DNA of 64,000 bases from Paramecium pentaurelia (GCA_905183005.1 CAJJDO010000007.1:671385-735384), one strand, 5' to 3'; positions 50,701 to 61,317 are shown, numbered from the stretch's first letter. Numbers and translations are program-made. Notes: a model not told the origin generated them from the sequence alone.

Positions 50701-50853
50701 GCATGTCCATTATATAATACTGTATAGAGAAAAGGAAATCTAACAAGTACAGGTGGATCAGCTAATTTCATTTGTAATATTAAAGTGCCAATTAGATAAT
50801 CTGATAGTCATTGGGCAAAGAGAGGAGTAGCAATGATTTTATAATTAAATTGA
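38726..50853 (+). CDS. Axonemal inner-arm dynein heavy chain (single-headed type)
   Basis: ATG 38726-38728, TGA 50851-50853; seven introns: 38778-38803, 38910-38928, 39249-39268, 39399-39420, 40951-40976, 41401-41429 and 44793-44817. Spliced length is 11,961 bp, 3,986 aa, the size of DNAH3/7/12-type chains. P-loops are GPAGTGKSET (AAA1, about residue 1412), GQACAGKSS (AAA2, about 1687), GPTGTGKSLS (AAA3, about 2014) and GMGGTGRSS (AAA4, about 2339). The stalk is visible: coil (VEQIKKAENDVDRIKAKL), microtubule-binding tip around SFTNPPVSAAIVME, then the returning coil (KKAELKQAEEKLQQAEEL). AAA6 has LLCLIQPGSDA and LLQNCHVAQSFMPELE. The C-terminal domain has VDGFYVEGIYIDGAKF and ends HWAKRGVAMILQLN. 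This motor slides axonemal doublets. An alternative start at 38665 without the first intron is possible. Confidence 0.96.
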
Positions 50854-50871
50854 TTTATTTTTATATCTATT
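50854..50871. other. 18-bp spacer between dynein stop and ZIP start
   Basis: Only 18 bp separate the two tandem coding regions, so the dynein 3' UTR and poly(A) signal and the ZIP promoter and 5' UTR must overlap each other or the coding sequence. If the ZIP start is really further downstream the gap grows slightly. Confidence 0.7.
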
Positions 50872-51731
50872 ATGTGGCTTAAATTTCTTTTTTGTGTGCT
50901 AATGTACTTTGAAGTAGAATAATTAGGGAAGATTGCTATTAAGAGTTAATTTCAAAATGATTTATTGATATCATACACAAGTATTATTTGCATAAAATAT
51001 TAGATGCATTTTCTTCTGGATTATTTTTGGCAGTAGGGATTGTTCATATTCTACCAGAAGCAAATGAAACTTTGTAAGATTATGTAGATTATCCTATTGC
51101 ATTTTTGATTACAATAATGGGATTTTCTTTATTACTATTTGTAGAGAAAATCATTTTCAGAAATGTTGAAGAAAATCCTAGTTGTGTTGAACTATAATAA
51201 TTAGATACTTAAGGACATCATTAAGCAATCTTACTTGAAAATTTTGATCATCAGCATACAAATCAATTAATTCATTCTTTAAAGCATAACTAAAATAATA
51301 ATCTTAAACCATATTTATTATCAACTGCTATTGGATTACATGCTATATTTGAAGGCATAGCTCTTGGAGTAACAAAAAGAACTTCAGATACTTTGGCTTT
51401 GGGATTATCTTTAATGGGACATAAATGGGCTGAAGGTTGGGCTTTAGGAGTGGCATTTAGAGAATCTAGTGTTGAACAAGAAATACAAATTAAATTCATA
51501 ATTTTCTCTGCTTTACTATCTCCAATTGGTATCATTATAGGAATGCTTATCGCTAGAGAAAGTATCTTGATTACTGGGATTGTTTAAAGTTTAACAGCAG
51601 GAACATTTATTTATATTGCTTCAACTGAGTTAATAGTTGAAGAATTCAATAAAAATTAAAATAAGACAATTAAATTCATACTATACCTTTTAGGTATAAT
51701 GTTAATGTCTTTTATTGTATATTTGGAGTGA
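50872..51731 (+). CDS. ZIP-family (SLC39) zinc/iron transporter
   Basis: ATG 50872-50874, TGA 51729-51731, one 23-bp intron (50981-51003); 278 aa. Eight hydrophobic segments fit the ZIP fold. The first membrane segments give NAFSSGLFLAVGIVHILPEA, as in plant IRT/ZIP-type members. The metal-site helices are present: HAIFEGIALGV (TM4) and GHKWAEGWALGVAF (TM5), with their His and Glu residues. A His-containing cytoplasmic loop (GHHQ ... DHQHTNQLIHSLKHN) lies between TM3 and TM4 and may sense zinc. It brings Zn2+, Fe2+ or Mn2+ into the cytosol. The N-terminus starts with a hydrophobic stretch that could be a signal anchor. Confidence 0.92.
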
Positions 51732-51914
51732 TCTTATATAAATTTATATAAACAGATAATATGAGTTATTATTATTTAAATTTTATAGATTGTAAATAAT
51801 ATATGATTGGATTTTATAGGGATTAAGATTAGAGTATTGTTTGAAATATAGGATGATAAATAAATAATATTATAAATATTTGTTTAAATATTTTCACAAA
51901 GAAATATAATTAAT

Positions 51915-52829
51915 ATGAATAGATAAATTACTAAAGAGAAATCTAGAAGTAATGAAGGCAGAAAAGAGAAGAGTGGATTATTTTAAAATTGTATTATTCT
52001 TTTTTATCAATTAAGATATTACAAAGAAAGACTTAGAACAAGTTAGTGGAATATTATAACCATAATTAAGAACTTTAAATTTTGATGAACTAACTAATGT
52101 ATTTATATTATATATAAAGTTTAGGGAACACTCGATGATCATATGAGTTGTCAAACATTTTTGCATTGTCTGCCTAATCAAGATAATTTGGATTCTTTAA
52201 GTGATGATCATATGTGTCCATATAAGAGAAAATATATAATAGATTAATTAAAGAATGTCATTAATTAAGGATAAGGTATGTATGATAACCAATAAATAGG
52301 AATTAATTTATCATTATTAAGAGCATTACAAAAACGAACTGATTCATGTGAAAAGAAGAGTGATATCAATGCTTTAACTGATGATGAAAATATCTCGAAT
52401 AGAGGATTAGAATAAATTAAAACAGTCATGGATAAATATCAGGAAAGATAATAAAAAATTCAAAGATATAAAAATAAAAGAAGAAATTGGGAACGAAAAA
52501 TATCTTACTCAGGAAGATCTTAAGTTGCTGAATAACGATTAAGAATTAAAGGTAGATTCATAAGTAAAGAAGATTAATAATCAATTAAAAAATTGATAAA
52601 TAACAAATAGGAAGATTTTTATGATAAAAAACACAATCTTAATATTGAAAAATTTCATTAACATACTAAATTATTTACATATGCTGAAGACCCAAAAATG
52701 ATTCCCAAAAAATAAATCTTAATGGACATTAGAGATGAGTATCAATACTAACAATAACAACTAAAGATACTAAAATAAATCAAGTCAAAAACTAAAATAT
52801 TCTAGATTTTTTAGAAATAAAAACCTTGA
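51915..52829 (+). CDS. CCT-motif (CONSTANS/TOC1-type) protein
   Basis: ATG 51915-51917, TGA 52827-52829; introns 51991-52015 (25 bp, ending AAG) and 52099-52124 (26); 287 aa. Residues about 165-205 read RYKNKRRNWERKISYSG then RSQVAEQRLRIKGRFISKED. This matches the plant CCT motif R-Y-x-x-K-R-x-x-R-x-F-x-K-x-I-x-Y-x-x-R-x-x-x-A-x-x-R-x-R-x-x-G-R-F nearly residue for residue (Trp for Phe). In plants it binds DNA with NF-Y subunits and sets nuclear location in flowering and clock regulators. There is no B-box or response-regulator domain here. A short acidic/Ser part lies before it and a Gln/Lys-rich tail after. A transcriptional role is inferred. Confidence 0.85.
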
Positions 52830-52923
52830 TAAAATTATATTATATATAAAATAATTCATGATATTAATTATTATAATATAAATTACAATAGAAATTAAAT
52901 TAAAAAAATGAATAATAACAATA

Positions 52924-54822
52924 TCAAAATGGAAGTTATTACTTATTCCTTGAATCAGGTTTTGATTTAATATTAGTGAATGTTTACTTAAGGAGATTTT
53001 CAAAGTTTGTTTATAACTAAAGATTTGTTAGACCTTGTTTTGGATTTTTTTTTAGAGTCTTTTTTACCAATTTATCTATTGTTGCTTTATTTAATATTAA
53101 ATTATTATTATTTTTATCTTAATCTTTAGTAAAATAAAACTGAGAAGAGAACATAGGTTAAAAGGAAATATTTTACTTCTATTCTCTTTGCAGTTATTCA
53201 AAAAAGTATTTATCATTTTAACTCATTTATTTTATATTCAATTTTTGTAGATCAGGTATATATGGAGGTTTAACTTATTTATTAATAAAAGAAGTTAAAT
53301 CTACATCTCTAAACCATTTATGTTAAAAGATTTCATCTATTCCAAAATGAGATCCTAATCTTTTATTAGGATCTTTTATCATCAATTATCTTATTAAATC
53401 TTTAATATCTGTACTTAAATAATCTGGAAATTCAACCTATTCTTTAAGTAATCTAGCATAAATAATATTTTTATCTTCAGCATAAAAAGGAGGTAATCCA
53501 GTAACAAATTCATATAATAGACATCCTAAACAATAATAATCAACTAATTAAGTATGACCTGTTGTTTAAAACATTTCAGGAGCCATATATTCAGGTGAAC
53601 CACAAAATGAATAAGCACAAGTATCTTTAGTCATATTTGGTCTAGCCAAACCAAAATCAGCCAATTATATATGTCCACTAGAATCAATTAGAATATTTTC
53701 TGGTTTAATATCTCTATAAATAATTTATTCATTGTGTAAGAATCCTATTGCTAGGATAACTTCAATAATATAAAATTTTGCTTATTATTCTGATAATCTT
53801 TATAGTTTTTTAATATATTTAAACATTTCACCTCCAGGACAATATTCAATTCCAAAAACAATCCAATTTTTAGTTTCAAAAGCACATTCTATTTAATTAG
53901 TAAAAATAGAACCACTATAAGTACTTTAAATTAAAATATCCCTTTCATTCAAAATTAGATCTTATTTTTAATGCTATTAAATGAATTATTTATTAATCAA
54001 TTTAAGAGCAATAAATTTACCATCTATTAATGATCTAGCTAAGATGACAGTAGAAAATCCACCTTTACCAATAATAGAAATGAATTGAAAACTACTTAAA
54101 TTGATTCTTTTAATGTTTTAATTGTAAATAGGCTTTAATCTAATAGTTTTATTGATAAATGAATCCATTGGTAAATTTGATTGTTATAGATAGTAATCAA
54201 TAGTATAATTTTCATCCACTGTTGAGAACCCAATTATAGGATTGTTATTTTATTGTTTTTACTTCAAAAGATTAATCATTTTGTCAGTAGTGATATTGGG
54301 ATTAAAACGATAATTTTAAACTTCATCTTATTAATAGTGAACATATATGGATATTTCTTATTTCTAAATTTTGTCTTATGATTGCGATTTACCAATTCCA
54401 GTATACATAGTACTCCCAACTAGTTCTTCCATACTATTTCTTCTTGTCATTGAGCCTTAGATAGGTTTAAGTTATTGACTATTGGATTATTAAGGATTTG
54501 AGTTTTTCTGTGTTAGTAGTAAATTAACACCTTTTGTAATATGAAAGAAATTTTCAGTTGGGATTCGCAATTATTTGCTTATTGGTCTTATTTTATCTTT
54601 AGAAACAGATTTTTGTGATTTCTATAAACTATTTACTCTTTCAGTCAAGCTACCATTATTTGTTTTGGTAATATAATTTGATTTAACAACAAAATCTTCA
54701 ATGACTCCCTAAGATATTTTTCTATTGGGAAATCGTTGAGGGGAGATCAAAGTGTTCTTAGAGATTTGTGTTTTTTATTAAACAGCCACTCTTGTTGGAG
54801 AAATTATTATATGATGTTGCAT
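52924..54822 (-). CDS. AGC-family Ser/Thr protein kinase with long N-terminal extension
   Basis: An intronless frame from ATG 54822-54820 to TGA 52926-52924; 632 aa. The first 245 residues are disordered and Ser/Gln/Lys-rich with possible phosphosites (MTRRNSME). The kinase domain begins FQFISIIGKGGFSTVILA. ATP Lys is in FIALKLINK, then EYCPGGEMF, the AGC-type IIYRDIKPEN, ADFGLAR, CGSPEYMAPEMF and KDPNKRLGSHFG. The AGC C-tail follows with VKPPYIPDL, then a Lys/Asn-rich extension of about 100 residues with no clear hydrophobic F-x-x-F motif. All catalytic residues are intact. Regulation by an upstream kinase is likely but not shown. Confidence 0.92.
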
Positions 54823-54976
54823 AATTATATTAATAATCCAATAATTAAATGATAAAATAGAAAGTGAATTATATTAGAAAATGAATGAATAATATAGTAA
54901 ATGATAAAGGATTATTAATGAGAATATGTATATATGTATATATTTAAAAAGTGAATGTAAATAATTATATTAATTT

Positions 54977-56481
54977 ATGGAATAACATTTCGATTAATTT
55001 CACGAGGAATAATGTGAGATAATAGATGAACTAAATTAGACTGGGATTAATAAAGAAATAGCATATGAAGAATTGAGTGGTGATGAGGCTATGGAGTAAT
55101 CCTTTAGTGTAAATTCATAATATATGAGTCATAATCGAAAAGCTAAAACAAATTTATTTATGACTAGTATGATAGTAACTAAAAGCATATTAGGAGTTGG
55201 AATCCTTGGACTTGTAAAAAATGCACATCTATTTAGCCTTACGTCACATACAACTTTGGGTTACTATTTACAATAATTTTGATTATAGCCTTTTATTGGC
55301 AAACTTAATACTGTACAAACATGTTTTTGTAATGTAAGAATTTATCAAGAAGAAGTAATATTTCAACAATAGGATTTTCTGCATTTAAATCTAAAGGTAT
55401 AATAGTTTTCATTAATTTGATAATTATAATAAACAATTTTGGTTTATGTTTTGCAGAAATGATAATATAAGGAACAGCTATTTAGAATGTAGTGAAATCT
55501 CTATTTGATGCTTATGATGGAGAATGGTATACATAGAGAGTATTTCTCAGTTCAATATCAGCATTAATAATGATTCCAATGATGATTATTAAGAAAATTG
55601 AGAAACTTAAATTTGCTGGTGTAACAGCAATTTGTGCAATGAGTTTATTTTGCATAACTTTGATTACTAGTTTTATAAGTACAATGAAAAATGATGGTTT
55701 GGCTGTTGGATTTAATATATTACCTTATGATTTTACATTTATAAAAGCATTTGGAGCATTTCCTACTTTATTATTAGCATATAATTGGGAATTCAATTTA
55801 TTTCCTGTTGCAAAAGGTATGGACAAACCAAATGATAAGAAAGTTATGAAAGCATGTTCTTTTGGAATGATCATTGCAACTTTTTTCTATTTAATGGTAG
55901 GTATAATGGGTTGTGCTATTTATGGTAAAGATTCATAAACTAATTTTTTGGCAAGTGTTACAAAAGAAAAGATGGGAGATATATAATTTTATTTATTAAA
56001 TGGTTCATTTTATATATCAACTGTATTGACAACTCCTTTGGTATTCTTTGGAGCAAGGAATAATTTTTTATAATTAATAAAAGGGGAAAAGAAGAATAAA
56101 GTGAAAGGTGTCAATTTTGACTCATTAGATGAGAAAGAGGTTGCTTTATTGAAAAAGTAAAAGAAAAAGAGATAATAATCAACTAAATATATGTATTATA
56201 TTTGGTCTATTGGATTATTTGTAATAATAACAATTGGATCAATTTACATTCACTCCTTAGAAATTGCATTTAATTTTGTTGGATCTGTATCATCTAATTC
56301 TATTGGATGTGTATTACCTAGTCTCTTTTTATTTATGTTAATGAAAGAATACTATAAAAATAAATAGATGACAAAGATGGAAAGTTTATAAGAGAATTTA
56401 GCAAAGATATTCTTTGTATATTCTATAATAATGTCATTTGTATGTTTGACAAGTGAAATTCTGACAACAATTTATGAATGA
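54977..56481 (+). CDS. AAAP-family amino acid transporter (SLC36/38-like)
   Basis: ATG 54977-54979, TGA 56479-56481, one 23-bp intron (55214-55236) that falls inside the signature GVGILGLPYV; 493 aa. The N-terminal tail (about 60 aa) is acidic. There are 11 or so membrane segments, starting with the family's unwound TM1 (K-S-x-L-G-V-G-I-L-G-L-P). A cytoplasmic charged loop, LDEKEVALLKKQKKKRQQ, lies before the last three segments. It should import amino acids across plasma, lysosomal or vacuolar membranes with H+ or Na+. Substrate unknown. It is the first of four genes on the same strand with gaps of only 33-37 bp. Confidence 0.92.
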
Positions 56482-56514
56482 ATGTGTAAAAATTATATTA
56501 TATATTAAATTAAA

Positions 56515-56983
56515 ATGTAATAAGCTATTCCTAATTTAACACCAGAAGTCAAATAAAGATTAGAAGATTAAGGATTTAAGCCTTTCAAATATAGACCATT
56601 ACCAGAATATGCTAATCCTCATTCACTATAATGTATTCTCATTCTTAAAATAGATTGGTTGACAAATGCTGGTTTAGGACTCATTTGTCTTGTTGGCAGA
56701 CATTATGCTACATCCTAATAATCAATTAGAATATTATGGTCTGCATCTGCTGTATTTATTCCTCTATATGCCATTGCTACCAATGCTAAACTTGATGGAT
56801 TAAGATAAAACAATTTTTATAGGTTTCCATTCACCTTTCAACTTTAGAAAAACTTTAGATGATAGACTTGAATTACATCCATTGACCAGAAGAGCTTGGG
56901 AAAGAGCCAAATAAACTCATAAAGAATATTAGGATTAATTGAGAGAAGAGATTGCTACTTTAGAAGCAGAGTTGAGAAAATGA
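56515..56983 (+). CDS. Small membrane protein, possibly mitochondrial (147 aa)
   Basis: ATG 56515-56517, TGA 56981-56983. One or two hydrophobic segments (GLGLICLVGRHYATS; LWSASAVFIPLYAIATN) follow a short soluble N-terminus. The C-terminal 55 residues (SPFNFRKTLDDRLELHP ... TRRAWERAKQTHKEYQDQL) are charged and helical. The two halves are in different frames. Removing 56798-56822 (25 bp, GATTAAG...TTATAG) joins them as KLDGFHSPF, but this intron lacks a GT donor. The size and layout would fit an accessory subunit of a mitochondrial complex, but I cannot name one. It might instead be a frameshifted gene. Confidence 0.62.
56798..56822 (+). other. Predicted 25-bp intron lacking a GT donor (GA...TAG)
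   Basis: A 25-bp segment that must be removed to join the two halves of the 147-aa membrane protein. It ends TTATAG like a normal intron here but begins GA. No GT occurs nearby that would give a frame-restoring intron of normal length. Confidence 0.55.
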
Positions 56984-57018
56984 AATTATTTCATATATAA
57001 TAATAAAATTATATAATC

Positions 57019-57784
57019 ATGAATGATTAACTTATAACCATGACATCATAAGAGTTCTAATAGATTTATAAGGTAAGTTAATCATTAATTAACAATAAGG
57101 AAGTAGAATTCAAACTTGAAAAATTACACAATAAGAATAATGTCATCTAATAAAATCTTGATGTTGATATTATCAAAAGAGAACTCTATTAAATGATTAA
57201 ATAAGAAATAGATCAATTATAATTCTTTATTGAAGAAATTAAAGATTAAATGAGATCACTTGAAAACAATATCAATAATATTGACTCCAAAAATAAGTGA
57301 TGAAATCTCTATTCTTTTTAGGATCAAAAGATTAAAAGATAATTATCTTAAAGAAACATAACGAACCAAAGCAATTACTCGTATTTTAAATAATAAATCT
57401 TCATTTTAAAGTGAAAAACAATATGATGGAGTCAGTATCTTAAGTCAATCTGATACTGGAAGATAGCCTAATTCTCTTCCATCAAATTCATCTTAATTTC
57501 AATACTAATAATACATTATCTAATAAAACGATAGTTTTCAATAATAAGATAAATAATAGAATGGAACTACTATCTAAAATTAAGATTCTCCATCTAATTC
57601 TATTCTATAATAAAATTAAATCTAAAATGATTCCCCAAATGAGATACAATTTAATAATGATCATTAAAGAGAAGATGAAGTATAAGAAGAAATTAATAAT
57701 GAAGTTTACTTTATTGTATTAGTCATTATGATAATTATAGCAGTTTTAATCATTTGGTTGCTTTATGATGAAGATATTCTGTGA
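57019..57784 (+). CDS. Tail-anchored Gln-rich coiled-coil protein (246 aa)
   Basis: ATG 57019-57021, TGA 57782-57784; one 25-bp intron (57297-57321) whose retention would hit TGA at once. The N-terminal 110 residues are helical and charged (EVEFKLEKLHNKNN; EIDQLQFFIEEIKDQM), resembling a SNARE or tether coil. The middle is Gln/Ser/Asn-rich and disordered. A single hydrophobic segment, VYFIVLVIMIIIAVLIIWLL, is followed by only six residues (YDEDIL), so it is a C-terminal anchor. I do not see a clear SNARE zero-layer residue. It could be a divergent SNARE or an organelle tether. Confidence 0.7.
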
Positions 57785-57821
57785 TTTTTAATCTATTATT
57801 TTATTGTTATTATTATTATAT

Positions 57822-58972
57822 ATGGAAGATTAGATTGATAACGAATTCTTAGATGAAAATTAACCAAACCAAGATCTAATAGAATGTGAACTTTGTAATA
57901 GGAAGTTTCATCCTGAAAGAATTGAAAGGCATCTTATTGCTTGTCAAAAAGCACAATTGAAATAATAAGAAAGAGATAAAATAATATAAAAAAAGAAAAA
58001 ACAGATTGAATAAAAAAAATAATAACTTCAATAAATGGATGTTGAAATAGTTAAAACCAATTGGAGAGAAGAACATTAAAAATTTTAGGAATAAATCTAA
58101 TATAACCGAAAATTAAAATAAGTAATAACAACATTATATATTAAGTTAGAAAATGAAGGATAAGATGTAAATTAATTAATACCACCAGAAACCAAAGTAA
58201 ATTCAAATTATGTTTTTTGCGAATTTTGTGAAAGACATTTTGCTAAACGTAACTATTAAATATCTATCTATAAGATGTTGCTGACAGACATATACCAAAG
58301 TGTAAAGAAATCAAAGCTAAGCCTAAACCTCCAAGAAAAAAGACTGTTGAAATGATTTAAGCTTCTTAACCATAACTTTAAGAAAAACGATAAGCCTAAG
58401 TTAGTACACCCTCTACTTCAAGTTAAATGGAAAGAAAACCCATTATCAAAAAATAATTATCAGATTCTTCACAATAATTCAGACCTACTAGTTTATAAAA
58501 GTTTATATCAGAATAATCTGGTAAAGCAAATTTAACAAATATTGGTATCGTATCAAATACTATCTAGGTTTTATCGATTGTAAATCAAGAGCTACTGCTA
58601 TCTAAGATACAGAGTGTCCTCATTGCAATAGAAGATTCATATCTAGAGCAGCTGAAAGACATATTCCAATTTGTGAGAAATTAACTAGAAAAAACTCTTT
58701 TCGTATGATTATTTAATTAATTATTATTAGAAATCAAATATCATAATAGAAAGAGTGTTCCTATAAAATAAAATAATTTAATGATGATGGTAGCACCTAC
58801 AGCAATTTTACCTAAGATTTAAAGAAAAGTAAATAAGTAGTTAGAAACAGGAATGTTACCTCCTATTGGAAATAGTTAAAAGTTTTGTACAGAATGTGGA
58901 AATAGATTCTAGGCTAATCATAAATATTGTGGTGGATGTGGACATAAAAGAGAACCTGAAATTGTAATTTGA
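57822..58972 (+). CDS. C2HC zinc-finger protein (ZC2HC1-like) with C-terminal zinc ribbon
   Basis: ATG 57822-57824, TGA 58970-58972; introns at 58249-58274 (26 bp, ending AAG), 58545-58567 (23) and 58703-58730 (28); 357 aa. Three C-x2-C-x12-H-x3-4-C fingers are seen: ECELCNRKFHPERIERHLIAC, FCEFCERHFAKRHVADRHIPK(C) and ECPHCNRRFISRAAERHIPIC. Two introns lie within or next to fingers and restore them. A coiled, Lys/Gln-rich linker follows finger 1. The C-terminus is a separate Cys4 zinc ribbon: FCTECGNRF ... YCGGCGHKRE. ZC2HC1 proteins are enriched in ciliated organisms, so a ciliary link is plausible but not shown. It ends 12 bp from the convergent ankyrin gene. Confidence 0.88.
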
Positions 58973-58984
58973 AATATTTAGCAT

Positions 58985-59923
58985 TCATGACAACTTAAGA
59001 TTTTATTTATATAAAACAGTTTTTCTTTTTTTATTCCCAGTATTTCTAGGTATTTATTTTTTTTGCATTTCTCTTTATTTATGGGTCCATTAATTGATTT
59101 CTGGTGGCATATCCTTATTTTTAATATAATCTTCTATTTGATTGATATCCACTATTGCATATGATTCATCTTTAATTTTATTGAATAATTCTACTAAAAT
59201 ATCTAAAGTTGATTGATTATCTCCATTTGTGATTTTTAATACTTAATTATGTTTTCTGAACTTTTTAAGCATATATCTAATTAAAGTCATGTAGAAATGT
59301 TTTGCTGCTAAATGAAAACAATTATTTCCCATTTTATCTTTAGATAACAAAGAAAGTTTAGTATTTTTTAAAAGAAACCGTACTATTTCAATTTCACCAT
59401 AATAACATGCCCTATGAATAGCTGTTTAACCTTCATTGTTCTTTAAATATATATTGATACCAGGTATATTAAATAAGACTTATACTAATTCAATATTTCC
59501 ACTTGCACAAGCAGCTATAAATATACTGGCTCCTCCATTTTCTTTTGTATTAACTTTGGCTCCAACACTAATTAGATATTAAATGATTTCAATATTTTGA
59601 TTAATAGTAGCTATCATAAGTGAAGTATCTCCTTATGGATTTTTATCCTCAAGTAGTGTAGTTAATTAATTCTCATCTGTAGAATTAATTATATATTTAA
59701 CAATAGCAAGTTGATTCATTCTCACTGCTAACATTAATGAATTTTCCCCTTAAAAAATGGATGTAAAATTATAATTAGTGGATTAGGCTATTTATTATAG
59801 TAAATCTAAATCTCCATTTATAATCGCATTTGCAATTTTGTCTTAGGTTGTTTATGAGAAGTATTTAATTGTAGTTTCAGGTACTCCAATTGCATATAAA
59901 CCTTTTACAATATAATTTCCCAT
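58985..59923 (-). CDS. Ankyrin-repeat protein (312 aa)
   Basis: An intronless frame from ATG 59923-59921 to TGA 58987-58985. About five to six ankyrin repeats fill residues 30-230. Clear ones are DTSLMIATINQNIEIIQYLI, GASIFIAACASGNIELVQVL, GQTAIHRACYYGEIEIVRFL and GNNCFHLAAKHFYMTLIRYM, each with the T/S-x-hydrophobic-x-x-A-x-x-x-x-x-x-x-I/V-x-x-L/Y-L pattern. The C-terminal 70 residues are basic and probably helical. It starts MGNYIVK; the residue at position 6 does not favour myristoylation. Its start is 32 bp downstream of the AGC kinase stop on the same strand. It probably serves as a protein-binding adaptor. Confidence 0.85.
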
Positions 59924-59955
59924 TTGAATAATATAAATTATGTAGATTAGATTTA

Positions 59956-61204
59956 TCATAACTCATCATTATTAACAAAAGTCCATCCTCCTAAATGTGC
60001 TTTAGATTCCTCTACTATACTCTACATATCAAACACATTTCCATCTATTTTAGTATTGATTCTAATTTTCCTGTTTGGTTTTGGCATTGTCAACTCTCTA
60101 TTATAAACTACATCCCAATTAACATCCTAGAAATATTGATGTGCCTTGATTTCTTCTGAGTCTCCTTTACCTGAACCTAAACGTTTAGCTGGATTTCTTT
60201 ATAATAACTAATTAATTATAATTAAATTGATACTGCTTTTAATAGATTTTTAGCCTCATTAGAAATATATGAAGGTATTTTGAGTTAAGCATTTTCAATA
60301 TTATAAAACAATTCCTCTCTATTATTGGCATAATAAGGAGGCAATCCAACCAATAATTCATACATCACAACTCCTAATAAATACCAATCAACAGCTTTTC
60401 CATGACCAGATCTCTTTAACATTTCAGGTGCTAAATATGCAACTGAACCACAAAATGATCTAGCACCAGTATTAGGTTCTAAGATTCCTTCTTTAGATAA
60501 TCCAAAATCTGTCAAAAGAGCATGACCTTCACTATCCAAAACAATATTATCTGGTTTTAAATCTCTAAATATAATATCTCTTTTATGTAAATCCTCTAAA
60601 GCTAAGACAATTTCACATAAATAATTCTTCACTATATTTTCAGGTAGTCTTTTCTACTTTTATAACACTTCTCCTAAATCCCCTCCAGGACAATAATCTA
60701 AAATCATAAACAATTTATCTTATGTTTAGAATGCAAATCTTAATTTAACTATGAATGGATGAGATGTTATTGATAACACATTTCTTTCAGTTAAAGCATA
60801 TCTAGTTAAATTATGTTCTATTTATATTATAATATAATTTTACTCATAATTCTGCTTTTATGAAGTACTTTCATAGCATATAACTAATTGCTTTTTTAAA
60901 CTAAATATACTTCTCCAAAGCTTCCTTTTCCAATCAATCCAATAACTTGAAATTATTAAGGTCCAATCTTCTCTTCTTCCTTATTTTTAATTGAATCAGA
61001 ATTAGTTGAAACTGTATTTGTTAATTATTATTTTGCAGAATGAGTTGAATTTATTTTATTTAATCTTTCTTATTTAATCTCTTATTAAGTTCTATTATTT
61101 GGAGAAGATGATTATTTGTTAACAACATTTAAATTTTTGCATGAATAACTATTTAATTGAGTTGGAGTTTATGCAAAATTTTATTATGTTTGTAATTAAA
61201 TTCC

Positions 61205-61245
<41 letters not shown>

Positions 61246-61273
61246 TCATCTATCCTCTTTTAAATTAAAACAT
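59956..61273 (-). CDS. AGC-family Ser/Thr protein kinase with N-terminal poly-Gln
   Basis: ATG 61273-61271 (in-frame alternative 61249-61247), TGA 59958-59956; introns 60818-60843 (26 bp) and 60208-60233 (26); 421 aa. A run of 13 Gln, all TAA, begins at about residue 10, then a Ser/Asn/Gln-rich linker. The kinase domain starts FQVIGLIGKGSFGEVYLV. Key motifs are YAMKVLHKSRIM, DYCPGGDLGEVL, IIFRDLKPDN, DFGLSKEG, SFCGSVAYLAPEML and NPAKRLGSGKGDSEE. The C-tail ends with HLGGWTFVNNDEL, which resembles a turn/hydrophobic motif (W-T-F-V). The layout is close to S6K/PKA-like AGC kinases. All catalytic residues are present. It lies between two ankyrin genes on the same strand. Confidence 0.92.
61205..61243 (-). 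repeat. (TAA)13 microsatellite coding poly-Gln
   Basis: Thirteen perfect TTA triplets on the plus strand are thirteen TAA codons on the minus strand, just after the ATG-AAT of the AGC kinase. They form the kinase's N-terminal Gln run. Confidence 0.95.
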
Positions 61274-61317
61274 TTTAAGAATGACATCATTTTAAGTATT
61301 TTATATTTATACCATAT

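Noticed and set aside
51290..51535. Antisense ORF of 81 codons
   Set aside because: A shadow of the ZIP transporter metal-site helices on the plus strand.
56770..56830. Retained internal eliminated sequence (IES) explaining the frameshift
   Set aside because: IESs are bounded by TA and are at least about 26 bp. The TA-bounded pieces here that restore frame are shorter, so a non-canonical intron fits slightly better.
61205..61243. Simple-sequence repeat as a non-coding microsatellite
   Set aside because: It lies in frame just after a start codon and codes for the kinase's Gln run, so it is part of the gene.
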